Positions 45,667-55,595 of a DNA stretch of 64,000 bases are shown piece by piece (the stretch's first letter is position 1; the number at the start of each line of letters is the position of its first letter). Below the pieces are notes generated by a model. The model was not told where the DNA came from. It was given only the letters and a program-made list of their open reading frames with translations, and made no database searches. Position numbers and translations under genes: made by a program. Source of the stretch: Mesorhizobium xinjiangense (GTDB lineage Bacteria > Pseudomonadota > Alphaproteobacteria > Rhizobiales > Rhizobiaceae); assembly GCF_009749525.1 (NCBI RefSeq), contig NZ_WOAC01000002.1:62001-126000 (forward strand), written 5' to 3'.

Positions 45667-46548
45667 GTGAAAGGCATCATTCTGGCAGGCGGAAGCGGAA
45701 CGCGCCTCTACCCGCTCACGCTGACAGTGTCAAAACAGATATTGCCGGTCTACGACAAGCCGATGATCTTCTATCCGTTGAGCGTGCTAATGCTGGCGGG
45801 CATTCGCGAGATCCTGGTGATATCGACGCCGCGCGATCTCGGTGGCTTCAGGGATCTTCTGGGTGACGGCAGCGAGTTCGGCCTGACGATGTCCTATGCA
45901 GAACAGCCGTATCCGAACGGGCTGGCAGAGGCTTTCATCATCGGGCGCGACTTCATCGGCGACGATGATGTCGCCATGATCCTCGGCGACAACATCTATT
46001 ACGGCGACGGTCTTTCCAACCTTTGCCAGGAAGCGGCCAGGCGAACCAGCGGCGCCTCGGTCTTCGCCTACCATGTGGATGATCCGCAGCGCTACGGCGT
46101 CGTCGCATTTGACAAGTCTACGGGAAAGGCTACCTCGATCGAAGAGAAGCCCGAGAAACCGAAATCCAACTGGGCGGTGACCGGGCTCTATTTCTACGAC
46201 AACGACGTCGTCGACATCGCGTCTTCGATCGAGCCGTCCGAACGCGGCGAGCTCGAGATCACTGCCGTCAACAACGTCTATCTCGAGCGCGGCGCGCTGC
46301 ACGTTCATCAACTCGGGCGCGGCTATGCCTGGCTCGACACGGGCACGCATGACAGCCTGCACGAGGCTTCTTCCTTCGTACGCACGATCGAACATCGCCA
46401 GGGTATCAAGATCGCCTGTCCCGAGGAGATCGCAATGGAAATGGGCTGGCTCGATCCGCAGAATGCGCTGGCGCGCGCCGATATGCTCGGTAAGACCGAA
46501 TATGCCGCCTATCTCAGGCGGCGGGCGAGGGAAATCTTCGAAGCATGA
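45667..46548 (+). CDS. rmlA: Glucose-1-phosphate thymidylyltransferase
   Basis: A 293-residue enzyme that makes dTDP-glucose from glucose-1-phosphate and dTTP, the first step to dTDP-L-rhamnose. The N-terminal [17 protein letters not shown] with the pyrophosphorylase motif is followed by [45 protein letters not shown] and TGTHDSL. I chose GTG 45667 because GGAGGG lies 4 bases upstream; an in-frame TTG at 45655 is upstream of that site. It overlaps rmlC in ATGA. Confidence 0.96.
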   Translation: MKGIILAGGSGTRLYPLTLTVSKQILPVYDKPMIFYPLSVLMLAGIREILVISTPRDLGGFRDLLGDGSEFGLTMSYAEQPYPNGLAEAFIIGRDFIGDDDVAMILGDNIYYGDGLSNLCQEAARRTSGASVFAYHVDDPQRYGVVAFDKSTGKATSIEEKPEKPKSNWAVTGLYFYDNDVVDIASSIEPSERGELEITAVNNVYLERGALHVHQLGRGYAWLDTGTHDSLHEASSFVRTIEHRQGIKIACPEEIAMEMGWLDPQNALARADMLGKTEYAAYLRRRAREIFEA

Positions 46549-47099
46549 CGACCGTTACACCCCTTGGCCTGGATGGCGTCGTCGAGATCGCGCCGAATAA
46601 ATTCGGCGACGAGCGCGGCTTCTTTTCCGAAACCTATAATCAGGCGCGCTTCGCCGAAACCGGAATTGAGGTCGATTTCGTCCAGGACAATCACTCCTAT
46701 TCCGCTTCCCGCGGCGTTCTGCGCGGCCTGCACTACCAACTTGCGCCGCGCGCCCAGGACAAGCTGGTGCGTGTCGTGCGCGGCTCCATTCTCGATGTCG
46801 CGGTCGACATCCGCAAAAGCTCGCCAAACTTAGGCAAATGGGTCTCGCTGATCGTGTCGGCCGAAAAATGGAACCAGATCTTCGTCCCCAAGGGCTTTGC
46901 CCATGGTTTCGTCACACTCGAAGACCACACGGAGGTCATCTACAAGGTGACGGACTTCTATTCGCCGCAACACGACCGGTCGATTCGCTTCGACGACCCG
47001 GCGATCGGTGTCGAATGGCCCTTATCGGCCGGTGAACTGACCCTGTCCGAGAAGGACAGGAACGCGCCAATCCTCGGCGATGCCGAGCTGTTCGATTGA
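46545..47099 (+). CDS. rmlC: dTDP-4-dehydrorhamnose 3,5-epimerase
   Basis: A 184-residue cupin-fold enzyme. Active-site elements are [29 protein letters not shown] with the catalytic H63, [11 protein letters not shown] and [10 protein letters not shown]. It epimerises C3 and C5 of dTDP-4-keto-6-deoxyglucose. It is second in the order rmlACBD and coupled to rmlA by a four-base overlap. Confidence 0.96.
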   Translation: MTTVTPLGLDGVVEIAPNKFGDERGFFSETYNQARFAETGIEVDFVQDNHSYSASRGVLRGLHYQLAPRAQDKLVRVVRGSILDVAVDIRKSSPNLGKWVSLIVSAEKWNQIFVPKGFAHGFVTLEDHTEVIYKVTDFYSPQHDRSIRFDDPAIGVEWPLSAGELTLSEKDRNAPILGDAELFD

Positions 47100-47111
47100 C
47101 GGGTGGGATTG

Positions 47112-48185
47112 ATGAAGACCATTTTGGTGACTGGAGGGGCGGGCTTCATCGGATCGGCGGTCTGCCGCCATCTTGCGAACAGGCCGGAGATTCGGGTCGT
47201 CAATGTCGACAAACTGACTTATGCCGGCAATCTCGCCTCGCTCAGGCCGATCGAGAACCATCCCAATTACGTCTTCCATCAGGCCGATATCTGCGACGAC
47301 CAGGCAATGCTCGCCATCATGCGCGCCGAGAAGGTGGACGCGGTGATGCATCTGGCCGCCGAAAGCCATGTCGACCGCTCGATCGATGGGCCAGGCGCTT
47401 TCGTCGAGACCAATGTCGTGGGCACGTTCCGGCTGTTGAACGCAGTGCTTTCCCATTGGCGCGACCTATCTTCTGAGGGGCAGGAAGCATTCCGCTTTCA
47501 TCACGTCTCGACGGACGAGGTGTTTGGCGATCTTCCCTTCGACAGCGGCATCTTCACCGAGGAGACGCCCTATTCACCGTCTTCGCCCTATTCGGCTTCC
47601 AAGGCGGCATCTGATCATTTCGTGCGCGCCTGGCATGAAACCTATGGCCTGCCGGTGGTGCTTTCCAACTGCTCCAACAATTACGGCCCCTATCATTTCC
47701 CCGAAAAACTGATCCCTCTGGTCATCCTCAACGCGCTCGAGGAAAAGCCGCTGCCGGTCTACGGCGCAGGCGCCAATGTGCGCGACTGGCTCTATGTCGA
47801 GGATCACGCGCGTGCCCTGGAACTGGCGTTGACGAAAGGGGCGCTTGGCGAAAGTTACAATATCGGCGGACGGGCCGAGCGCACCAATCTGTCGGTCGTC
47901 GAGGCGATCTGCGATACCCTCGACGGGATACGCCCGCGCGTGTACGGCAAACGCTATCGCGAACTGATCACTTTCGTCACCGACAGGCCGGGACACGACC
48001 GGCGCTATGCGATCGATGCCTCCAAGATCGAACGTGAACTGGGCTGGAAACCGCAGGAGACTTTCGAGAGCGGTCTTGCCCGCACCGTCGGCTGGTATCT
48101 CGACAATGACTGGTGGTGGCGCCCGATCCGCGAGGGAAATTATGGCGGCGAGCGCCTCGGCAAGGCAATGGCGGAGGCGCAATGA
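47112..48185 (+). CDS. rmlB: dTDP-glucose 4,6-dehydratase
   Basis: A 357-residue extended [18 protein letters not shown] binds [12 protein letters not shown] carries the Thr-Asp-Glu dehydratase triad and [12 protein letters not shown] the Tyr-x-x-x-Lys. [14 protein letters not shown] and [14 protein letters not shown] are typical. It starts 12 bases after rmlC (ATG 47112; a GTG at 47103 would add three residues) and overlaps rmlD in ATGA. Confidence 0.96.
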   Translation: MKTILVTGGAGFIGSAVCRHLANRPEIRVVNVDKLTYAGNLASLRPIENHPNYVFHQADICDDQAMLAIMRAEKVDAVMHLAAESHVDRSIDGPGAFVETNVVGTFRLLNAVLSHWRDLSSEGQEAFRFHHVSTDEVFGDLPFDSGIFTEETPYSPSSPYSASKAASDHFVRAWHETYGLPVVLSNCSNNYGPYHFPEKLIPLVILNALEEKPLPVYGAGANVRDWLYVEDHARALELALTKGALGESYNIGGRAERTNLSVVEAICDTLDGIRPRVYGKRYRELITFVTDRPGHDRRYAIDASKIERELGWKPQETFESGLARTVGWYLDNDWWWRPIREGNYGGERLGKAMAEAQ

Positions 48186-49090
48186 AGATCGCCGTCACCG
48201 GTAGACAAGGCCAGGTCGTCCAGAGCCTTCTGGAACGTGCCGAGGCCCGGCCCGACATGGAGGTCGTTGCGCTGGGCCGGCCGGAACTCGACCTTCTCAA
48301 GCCCGATACGATCCGTTCGGCGATTGCTGCCGTCCAGCCCGATATCGTCGTCTCGGCCGCCGCCTATACGGCGGTCGACCAGGCCGAGGACGAGCCGGAG
48401 ACGGCCTTCGCCGTCAATTCAGCGGGCGCCGGCCATGTCGCGGCGGCAGCGGCTGACCTTGGCGTACCGGTGATCCACCTGTCGACCGACTATGTCTTCG
48501 ACGGCAAGAAGGCCGAGCCATATACGGAGGACGACCGCCCTGCGCCGCAGGGTGTCTACGGAGCCTCCAAGCTTGCCGGCGAGGAGGCAGTCACAGCCGC
48601 CAACCCCCATCACCTCATCCTGCGAACGGCCTGGGTCTACAGCCCGTTTGGCAAGAATTTCGTCAAAACCATTCTAGGGTTGGCCGCCGAACGCGACGAA
48701 CTGACGATCGTTGCCGACCAGTGGGGCAACCCGACCTCGGCATTGGACATCGCTGATGGCATATTGCACGTAGCCACGCGGCTGCGCGAGGACTCCGATT
48801 TCGACGCTTGGGGTATCAATCACCTTGCCGGTACGGGCGAGACGAATTGGGCCGGTTTTGCCCGCCACATTCTGGCAACGAACAGCCATTATGGGGGGGC
48901 AAGCGCTACGGTGAAGGACATCGCCACCAGCGACTTCCCAACCAAGGCCAACCGCCCGGCCAACTCACGGCTGGCGACGGGGAAGCTGGCGCGGGGGTTC
49001 GGTTGGACGGCACCGAAGTGGGAGAGATCGACGGAAGTGGTTGTGGCGCGGCTGGTGAGCGCAAATGAAAAGGGGACGGAGAACGCATGA
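48182..49090 (+). CDS. rmlD: dTDP-4-dehydrorhamnose reductase
   Basis: A 302-residue SDR that finishes dTDP-L-rhamnose. Cofactor motif [10 protein letters not shown], then [41 protein letters not shown] with Tyr-x-x-x-Lys, and [17 protein letters not shown] are all as expected. The start lies inside the last codons of rmlB. Its last four bases overlap the start of the large fusion gene, so that gene is read as part of the rml operon. Confidence 0.96.
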   Translation: MKIAVTGRQGQVVQSLLERAEARPDMEVVALGRPELDLLKPDTIRSAIAAVQPDIVVSAAAYTAVDQAEDEPETAFAVNSAGAGHVAAAAADLGVPVIHLSTDYVFDGKKAEPYTEDDRPAPQGVYGASKLAGEEAVTAANPHHLILRTAWVYSPFGKNFVKTILGLAAERDELTIVADQWGNPTSALDIADGILHVATRLREDSDFDAWGINHLAGTGETNWAGFARHILATNSHYGGASATVKDIATSDFPTKANRPANSRLATGKLARGFGWTAPKWERSTEVVVARLVSANEKGTENA

Positions 49091-52000
49091 CCGGTGAGGC
49101 CTTATCGAAAGCCGACATTCTCCAAATGCAATTTACGGGAGAGCGCTATGTTCCCGAATTGCAAGGCGAGATCGAGTTAGAACATATCCATCGGTATCTC
49201 TTGGCTTGCCAACTCGTAAAAGATAAGTCGGTCTTGGACATTGCCTGCGGCGAGGGGTATGGAAGCGCAATTCTGGCTCGCCATGCAATTCAAGTCTTCG
49301 GCGTCGACATCTCGTCCGAGGCGGTAGATCACGCGCGCGGGAAATACTCAGAAGCTGGTATAGAATTCAATGTTGGCTCTTGTTCTTCAATCCCGCTAGA
49401 GAACAATAGTGTTGATGTGGTCGTGAGTTTCGAAACGATTGAGCATCACGATGAACATGAGCAAATGATGTCGGAGATCAAGCGCGTATTACGCACTGAT
49501 GGAGTTCTGATTGTATCGAGCCCAGACAAGCTAGAGTATTCCGAAAAGTCCGGCTACTCCAATCCTTTCCATGTAAAAGAGCTATACAAGCGCGATTTCT
49601 TTGAGTTGTTGTCACGGTATTTTAAGAATTTCGATGTTTTCGGACAAAGAATACTATATGGCTCTGCAATAATCTCAGAAAGATCTTCCTCGCGATTCGT
49701 CAACTACGACCTATCGGAGGCGCCGAGATCCCCCGACTTTGGAGTAGCAAGGGCGCGGTATCTCATAGGTGTGGCTTCCGATGAGGAGTTGCCCCGAATT
49801 GATGGAGGTATGCTTGAGCAGGATATCCAGGCATCTCAGGTGCTGAAGTCCTGGAGGCAACAGCTCGCAATTCGAGAACACCAGCTGCGCCAACAGAAAG
49901 GCACCATAGATCGCCTCACTCAGGAACTGGCGGAAACTCGGGAGGCAGCGGCCAATTTGCAAGAGCGCTACGCCGCGCTAGAGGACCGTGTCGAAACTAC
50001 CATAAAACATGCGAGGCAGGCTGCATTGGAGCGCGACAATGCACGTCAAGCCCTGTCAGCGATCCAGACAAGTGCCTCGTGGCGCGTAACACGACCAATG
50101 CGGACGATTAGACAAACGACTACCCAGTTGCGCACCGCAACAGCTGTAGCCTTGAACCTGTTTCGGGAAAGGCAACTGACTGTATCAACGATGCGTAGAG
50201 GCATTACGCGTCTTCCCGCTCTGCTGCGCGAAGGTAGGCTCTCCAATCCAAGCAGTCTCGCGGAGATGCTGGAATCCTACTCTCCAATAGAAGCCGATCG
50301 TGTACGCAACGCATTCGATTCCGAATACTATCTCCAAAACAATCCGGACGTAGCACAAGCTAAGATTGACCCTTTTGAGCACTTCATGTGTCAGGGCTGG
50401 CGGGAAGGACGAGACCCTTCTACAAATTTTTCGGTCTTGTTCTATCTGCGCCGCTATCCCGATATCGCGCGCGCTGGAACAAACCCTTTCGTCCACTATA
50501 TTCTGCACGGCCAGCGGGAAAAACGTTCTCCATTGCCGCATCAAAAGCGGCTGGAGAGAATGGAATTCCAGCCGAAAATTTCAGTCATCGTTCCAAACTT
50601 CAATCATGCGCGTTTTCTTGAAAGGCGTATCGACTCGATACTTGCTCAGAGTTACCGCAATTTTGAGATCATCATTCTCGATGATTGTTCGAGTGACGAT
50701 AGTCGGAACATAATAGAAAGCTATCGCACCAGATTTCCGAATCTGATCAGGGCGATCTTCAACGAGAAGAATTCTGGAAATGTCTTTCGCCAGTGGCGTA
50801 AAGGAGTCGAGAACAGCGAAGGTGACCTCGCTTGGATTTGCGAAAGCGACGATTTCTGCGAACCAGATTTTCTTGCAAATCTGGTTCCCTATTTTCGCGA
50901 TAGAAGCGTGAATATTGCCTTTGGATGTATTCAGTTCTGCAACAGCGAAGGGAAACCACAAGCCGGACTCGACCAATACCGCGAAGGCGCTGAAGGCGGC
51001 ATATGGAACGAACCCCTCGTGAGACCAGCGCATCGGTGGTTTGTGGGTGGGTTTGGTGTTAATAACGTCATCGCCAATGTCGGCGGCTGCATCTGGCGCC
51101 GCCAGGACCTCCCTTCATCCGTGTGGGAGGAAGCCGAGACTTTTTCCGTTGTCGGTGATTGGTTCTTGTATTGCCATTTGGCGCAGGGGGGGCAGATTGT
51201 CTTCGACCCCGCCGCAATCGCCTATTTCCGTCAGCACGGCTCCAACACCTCGGTTTCATCCTTCGTTACACCGCAATACTATGAGGAACACTACCGGCTG
51301 ATGGCCCTGCTTCGCAGCACTTGGGGTGTGCCGGCCGCAACCGTCGAGAAGTTTGTCTCCAAGGTCGAAACTCAGTACCGGCACTTCAAACTGGAGAAGA
51401 AGCTGGGGCCGCTCAGACAATACCTCGACAAAGACAAGCTGCTGACGATCGATCGCCAGAGGCCACATATTCTTATGGCCTTTCTTGGCTTTCATTCCGG
51501 TGGAGGCGAAGTATTTCCGATCAATCTTGCGAACGAATTATACGCCAAGGGCCACCAGGTCTCCATGCTGGCCCTCGACATGAGTCATGTGAACCGCGAC
51601 ATGCTGGAATCGTTAAACCCAGCAATCGCCGTTTACGATGCGTCCTGGGTCGCTGAGATCGGTGCAGACCGCTTCCTGTCCGAGGCTGGAATATCACTCA
51701 TTCATTCGCACATGGTTTCTTTGGAGATTTTCTTGTTTGAACAATGCCGAATGCAGACGAGGATTCCTTATCTTGTTACTCTGCACGGCTCCTATGAGTC
51801 TGGTAGCTTGGAGAAGGTGCGCCTGTCGAAGATCGTCCAAAGGGTAACACACTGGGTGTACACGGCCGACAAGAACTTGACGCCAATCGAATCCGTTCCA
51901 CTCCCGGAGGGAAATCGCACCAAACTTAAGAATGGCATGCCAATCGACCACAGGCCTTTCCCGCAGACACGAGCCCAAATGGGCATCCCAAAGGATGCGA

Positions 52001-52566
52001 TCGTCTTCACTCTGGTCGCTCGGGGCATTCCCCGAAAAGGCTGGAGGGCATCGATCAACGCATTCGCGCAGCTGAGAGACAGGCATCCAGAACACAAGCT
52101 CCATCTATTGCTGTGCGGCGAGGGTGAACAGGCTGATCGCCACAAGGAAATTCATGGCACCGACCCAAACATTACATTTCTCGGTTACCAGTCGCATATT
52201 CATGGTCTCTACCGACTAAGTGACGTCGCAATTGTCCCAACACGCTTCGCCGGCGAGTCATTTCCACTTTGTGTGATCCAAGCGCTGCAAACCGGAACCC
52301 CTGTGATCTCGACCCGCATCGGCGAGATTGCGTCTATGATCGAGCCGCCAAATACTCGCCCCACTGGCATACTACTGGAGCCAGTCCGCGATACTGCGCG
52401 ATTCACCAAGTCGCTAGAGAACGCAATGGAACTGATGCTGCCTGAAGAATCGAGAATAGAATACTCCGCATCCGCCATCAAGGCTGCGAAATCATATAAG
52501 ATAGAAAATATTGCAGATGATTATTCATCACTATATTCTTCAATTCTGGAGGCGGCTTTTGAATAA
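49087..52566 (+). CDS. Methyltransferase / coiled coil / GT2 / GT4 fusion protein
   Basis: A 1159-residue multidomain protein. Residues about 45-200 are a SAM methyltransferase (VLDIACGEGYGS, VDVVVSFETIEHHDE). About 250-325 is a coiled coil ending in ASWRVTRPMR. About 410-490 holds two copies of an NPDV repeat (YYLQNNPDVAQAKIDPFEHF, then FYLRRYPDIARAGTNPFVHY). About 497-740 is GT2 (ISVIVPNFNHARFL, LDDCSSDDS, ESDDF). About 790-1150 is GT4 (GGGEVFPINLANEL, RGIPRKGW, GESFPLCVIQAL). It could add sugars and methylate, and perhaps sense chain length, at the cytosolic membrane face. It overlaps rmlD by four bases, but its DNA is clearly more AT-rich. Confidence 0.88.
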   Translation: MTGEALSKADILQMQFTGERYVPELQGEIELEHIHRYLLACQLVKDKSVLDIACGEGYGSAILARHAIQVFGVDISSEAVDHARGKYSEAGIEFNVGSCSSIPLENNSVDVVVSFETIEHHDEHEQMMSEIKRVLRTDGVLIVSSPDKLEYSEKSGYSNPFHVKELYKRDFFELLSRYFKNFDVFGQRILYGSAIISERSSSRFVNYDLSEAPRSPDFGVARARYLIGVASDEELPRIDGGMLEQDIQASQVLKSWRQQLAIREHQLRQQKGTIDRLTQELAETREAAANLQERYAALEDRVETTIKHARQAALERDNARQALSAIQTSASWRVTRPMRTIRQTTTQLRTATAVALNLFRERQLTVSTMRRGITRLPALLREGRLSNPSSLAEMLESYSPIEADRVRNAFDSEYYLQNNPDVAQAKIDPFEHFMCQGWREGRDPSTNFSVLFYLRRYPDIARAGTNPFVHYILHGQREKRSPLPHQKRLERMEFQPKISVIVPNFNHARFLERRIDSILAQSYRNFEIIILDDCSSDDSRNIIESYRTRFPNLIRAIFNEKNSGNVFRQWRKGVENSEGDLAWICESDDFCEPDFLANLVPYFRDRSVNIAFGCIQFCNSEGKPQAGLDQYREGAEGGIWNEPLVRPAHRWFVGGFGVNNVIANVGGCIWRRQDLPSSVWEEAETFSVVGDWFLYCHLAQGGQIVFDPAAIAYFRQHGSNTSVSSFVTPQYYEEHYRLMALLRSTWGVPAATVEKFVSKVETQYRHFKLEKKLGPLRQYLDKDKLLTIDRQRPHILMAFLGFHSGGGEVFPINLANELYAKGHQVSMLALDMSHVNRDMLESLNPAIAVYDASWVAEIGADRFLSEAGISLIHSHMVSLEIFLFEQCRMQTRIPYLVTLHGSYESGSLEKVRLSKIVQRVTHWVYTADKNLTPIESVPLPEGNRTKLKNGMPIDHRPFPQTRAQMGIPKDAIVFTLVARGIPRKGWRASINAFAQLRDRHPEHKLHLLLCGEGEQADRHKEIHGTDPNITFLGYQSHIHGLYRLSDVAIVPTRFAGESFPLCVIQALQTGTPVISTRIGEIASMIEPPNTRPTGILLEPVRDTARFTKSLENAMELMLPEESRIEYSASAIKAAKSYKIENIADDYSSLYSSILEAAFE

Positions 52567-53545
52567 AAAGAGGATAGTAGTTCACATCGGAGCAAACAAA
52601 ACAGGAAGTTCCGCAATACAGAATTTCATTTCCATAAATGCAAGAAGGCTACGCGATGCGGGTATTGTCGTTCCTGGTACAAACTTCGAACTGTCTGGAA
52701 AAATAGACGGGCATCATGTTTGGAGCTTCCAACTCCTATTTGACAATCCGAGCGAAGGTGCAAAAGTTCTTTCAGGCGCCCTACATGACATATTCGCACT
52801 TGAACCGAACGCATCTGCAGTGCTTCTTAGCGCCGAAAACCTGACGGCCAATCCGGTCGCTCCTGCTCTTTTCAAGGAGCTGGCGCAGCAGTACGACATT
52901 GAAATCGTCATCTATATTCGGCGTCAGGATGACTATTTCACGTCAAGCTGGCAGCAATGGCATTCCAAGACGAATAGCGATTTTTGGGCCTGGGCGATCA
53001 GCGCAATCGGCCAATTCGGCAACTGGCGCACCTACTTGGAGAGATGGGAGACAGTCGTCCCGCGAAAAAATATTAAAGTTCGTATTTTTGACCGCAAGAA
53101 ACTTGTGGATGGCGATGTTGTCGCTGACTTCTACGGCTTACTTGATCTATCGATCCCCTTTTCAGAATTGTCGTATCCCAAAAAGCAAATCAACCCAAGT
53201 TACGCCGATGCCGTAATGAACTTGGTTAAAGGAAACAGTGCGATCTTTAGGGATGCGCATGACAATGATTTTTACAATTTCGTGCAGGCAATGACAGGTG
53301 ACAGGTTTTTTAAGAACAGCAAGGAATCATCGCTTACATTTTCTCAGCGGCACGCTATCGTTCAGAAATATGCTGTTTCGAATCGTTGGGTAAAGGATAG
53401 CTATTTTCCCGACACGCCAGGAGAGTTATTCTCACCAGTAGTCGAAGGCGACTATTACCATGTTTCAGATAGCGATGTACAGCGTCAGCAATTAGAATTT
53501 CTTACTGAACTTGTATACGGAATGCACAAAAAGGGAAAGAAATGA
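52559..53545 (+). CDS. Sulfotransferase-like protein 1
   Basis: A 328-residue protein with a P-loop-like sulfotransferase start, VVHIGANKTGSSAIQNFI, at the very N-terminus (the 5'-phosphosulfate loop pattern HIG--KTGSS--Q). VIYIRRQDDYFTSSWQQ fits the 3'-phosphate site with Arg and Ser kept. I chose TTG 52559 because GGAGG lies 8 bases upstream; it overlaps the fusion gene's stop by eight bases. AT-rich DNA. The acceptor is presumably the glycan. Activity is inferred from motifs only. Confidence 0.75.
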   Translation: MNKKRIVVHIGANKTGSSAIQNFISINARRLRDAGIVVPGTNFELSGKIDGHHVWSFQLLFDNPSEGAKVLSGALHDIFALEPNASAVLLSAENLTANPVAPALFKELAQQYDIEIVIYIRRQDDYFTSSWQQWHSKTNSDFWAWAISAIGQFGNWRTYLERWETVVPRKNIKVRIFDRKKLVDGDVVADFYGLLDLSIPFSELSYPKKQINPSYADAVMNLVKGNSAIFRDAHDNDFYNFVQAMTGDRFFKNSKESSLTFSQRHAIVQKYAVSNRWVKDSYFPDTPGELFSPVVEGDYYHVSDSDVQRQQLEFLTELVYGMHKKGKK

Positions 53546-54264
53546 CGGCCAATCAGCTTAAAACCTTTGAAATGGATGGTATTCGTTTCGTCCAGGACAA
53601 CCGTGCTGGTAAGGATCGCGGAAAGTCCACATGTCACGAATTTATCCTTGTAAAGACAGATATTTTTCTTGATTTCTACAGAGGTCTACGAAGCCGAAAA
53701 CCAAAACACGTCCTTGAAGTTGGTATGTTTGAAGGCGGCTCTATGGTGCTATTCGACAAGCTTTACAACCCTGATAAGCTGGTGGGCATCGATATCCGCA
53801 AATCTATTCCCGCGCTTGATGAATACCGTAGAGACAGGCCATACATTGACACTTTATATGGCGTGTCGCAGGATAGTGCGGACCTTCCGAGAATTCTTAG
53901 TCGTCATTTCCCCGAAGGTATCGACCTGATTGTTGACGACGCGTCGCATCACTACACGCTGTCGCGCGACACCTTTCAACTGACATTTCCACTTCTCAAG
54001 CCAGGAGGACTATACGTTCTGGAGGACTGGTCTTGGTCACACAAACATTCTTCCCAACTAGAGACGCATCCTTGGCACGACAAACCAGCACTGACAAATC
54101 TCGTCTTGGAACTCGTGATAAACATGCCAAACAGTCATCTGATGGACAAGATAACCGTCCTTCGCGATATGGTAGTTGTTGAGAAGGCTGGAGAAGCGAA
54201 AGGGACCATCGATCTTGATCGCGGGCATTCGGATTTGCGAGGACGCAAATTGCAGATAATCTAG
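53542..54264 (+). CDS. Class I SAM-dependent methyltransferase
   Basis: A 240-residue protein with a Rossmann methyltransferase core: HVLEVGMFEGGSMVLF (SAM loop), LVGIDIRKSIP, DLIVDDASHHYTLSRDTFQL and FPLLKPGGLYVLEDW. This pattern (DDASHH) matches the cephalosporin-hydroxylase/CmcI-like and macrolide O-methyltransferase group. It overlaps sulfotransferase 1 in ATGA, so both are co-translated. It probably O-methylates a sugar of the glycan. Confidence 0.82.
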   Translation: MTANQLKTFEMDGIRFVQDNRAGKDRGKSTCHEFILVKTDIFLDFYRGLRSRKPKHVLEVGMFEGGSMVLFDKLYNPDKLVGIDIRKSIPALDEYRRDRPYIDTLYGVSQDSADLPRILSRHFPEGIDLIVDDASHHYTLSRDTFQLTFPLLKPGGLYVLEDWSWSHKHSSQLETHPWHDKPALTNLVLELVINMPNSHLMDKITVLRDMVVVEKAGEAKGTIDLDRGHSDLRGRKLQII

Positions 54265-54438
54265 TTGACTATTCCGACGTCAGACGGCGTTGTTGGGGCG
54301 ATAGGGTCGTTGCGGCCTGCGCTGCCTCTTCTCTGTAGTCGCCATGCAACTATGTGATTTAGCATGCGGTCACCTACAGGCTAGAGTTACCAGATGTTTG
54401 GATGTTTGCGGCATCGAGCAAAGATGTGACCGGGACCT

Positions 54439-55419
54439 ATGCTTGGGAACTATAGAGATATCATCATCCATTGCGGCCTGCACAAGACAGGCACATCCTA
54501 CCTGCAGCAGATGTTTTTCGCCAATCGCGTTGCGCTTGCTAGGCACTCCATCCACTATCCGTCTTTCAAGTCGCCTGCCGGCGACATTTACGAAGGCAAT
54601 CACAGCGTCACGGTCGCGGGAATCAACAAATCGCTCCAAGTGGAAGCGACCCTGTCACGGTCACTCGACCTCGAGTCTGATTGTGATTGCCTGCTCATTT
54701 CTGGCGAAGGGTTCCTGAAGATCGAGAACCATTCGGCCTTTTTGGAAAGCCTGAGGAGATCAGCGCCAAATGCCAGAATCCAGTTGATATTCTATCTGCG
54801 CCGCTTCGACCACCTCATCGAAGGCGTCTACATCCAGCGCGCCAAACAGGACCTGTGCGGCGACATCACGGATGCACCGTATCCGCTGAATTTCAACGAT
54901 CTGCTTGCACCGTTCATCGCCGCCTTCGGCAGGGACGATGTCATCTTGCGCCCCTACAACAAGTTGCTTTGGACAGACGGTTCCCTCGGTGCTGATTTCC
55001 TCGGGGCCATCGGCGCGCCGGAGGCCTGGACCGAGATGGAGCAAGCAAAGGACGATCGGGTCAACGAGGCCTTAACAAGGCCCGAGACGTTCCTGCTGTC
55101 CCGGTTGAGATCACCGGCTGCGAAGAAACTTCTTCTGCGACGCTTGGTCGAATATCCGCTTGCTGACTACCGCGACAAGGCTCGGTTCTTCCGTTCTCCG
55201 CAGGATCGGCAGCGCATGAACAAGACTCTCGAGGCCGCGAACCAGCATCTCGCCGACGTATTCCGGCTTGGCAGCATCGCGGAATTTCTAAACCTCCACG
55301 ACTATTCCGACGATCCCGACTGGACACCGTTTGAGCCGTCCCAGGAGAGGTTGATGATCTACCTTGCGGGGTTCGCAGACCAACTCGCGGAGCCGCTATC
55401 CGTATTCCCGCGCTTATGA
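54439..55419 (+). CDS. Sulfotransferase-like protein 2
   Basis: A 326-residue protein with HCGLHKTGTSYLQQMF at the N-terminus (5'-phosphosulfate loop pattern) and LIFYLRRFDHLIEGVYIQ as a candidate 3'-phosphate site, in which the usual serine is glycine. It is a tandem paralogue of the next gene, sharing RHSIHYP, LDLESDCD and YLRRFDH. It is separated from the methyltransferase by 174 bases without a gene. The replaced serine leaves PAPS use uncertain. Confidence 0.72.
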   Translation: MLGNYRDIIIHCGLHKTGTSYLQQMFFANRVALARHSIHYPSFKSPAGDIYEGNHSVTVAGINKSLQVEATLSRSLDLESDCDCLLISGEGFLKIENHSAFLESLRRSAPNARIQLIFYLRRFDHLIEGVYIQRAKQDLCGDITDAPYPLNFNDLLAPFIAAFGRDDVILRPYNKLLWTDGSLGADFLGAIGAPEAWTEMEQAKDDRVNEALTRPETFLLSRLRSPAAKKLLLRRLVEYPLADYRDKARFFRSPQDRQRMNKTLEAANQHLADVFRLGSIAEFLNLHDYSDDPDWTPFEPSQERLMIYLAGFADQLAEPLSVFPRL

Positions 55420-55595
55420 CAGAAGCCAAATTGGGCGGAGCAGGAACCAGTGATCGAACTCAAAGATTTCTCCAGATAACCCTATGCTCACCGCCGATCT
55501 TGCCGCCTGCGATCAAAGACATTAATATACAGTCAAGAGTTGAAATATGACGTTACCTATGCAAGACGTCTGTTATCGGCACATGGGGACGGCCA

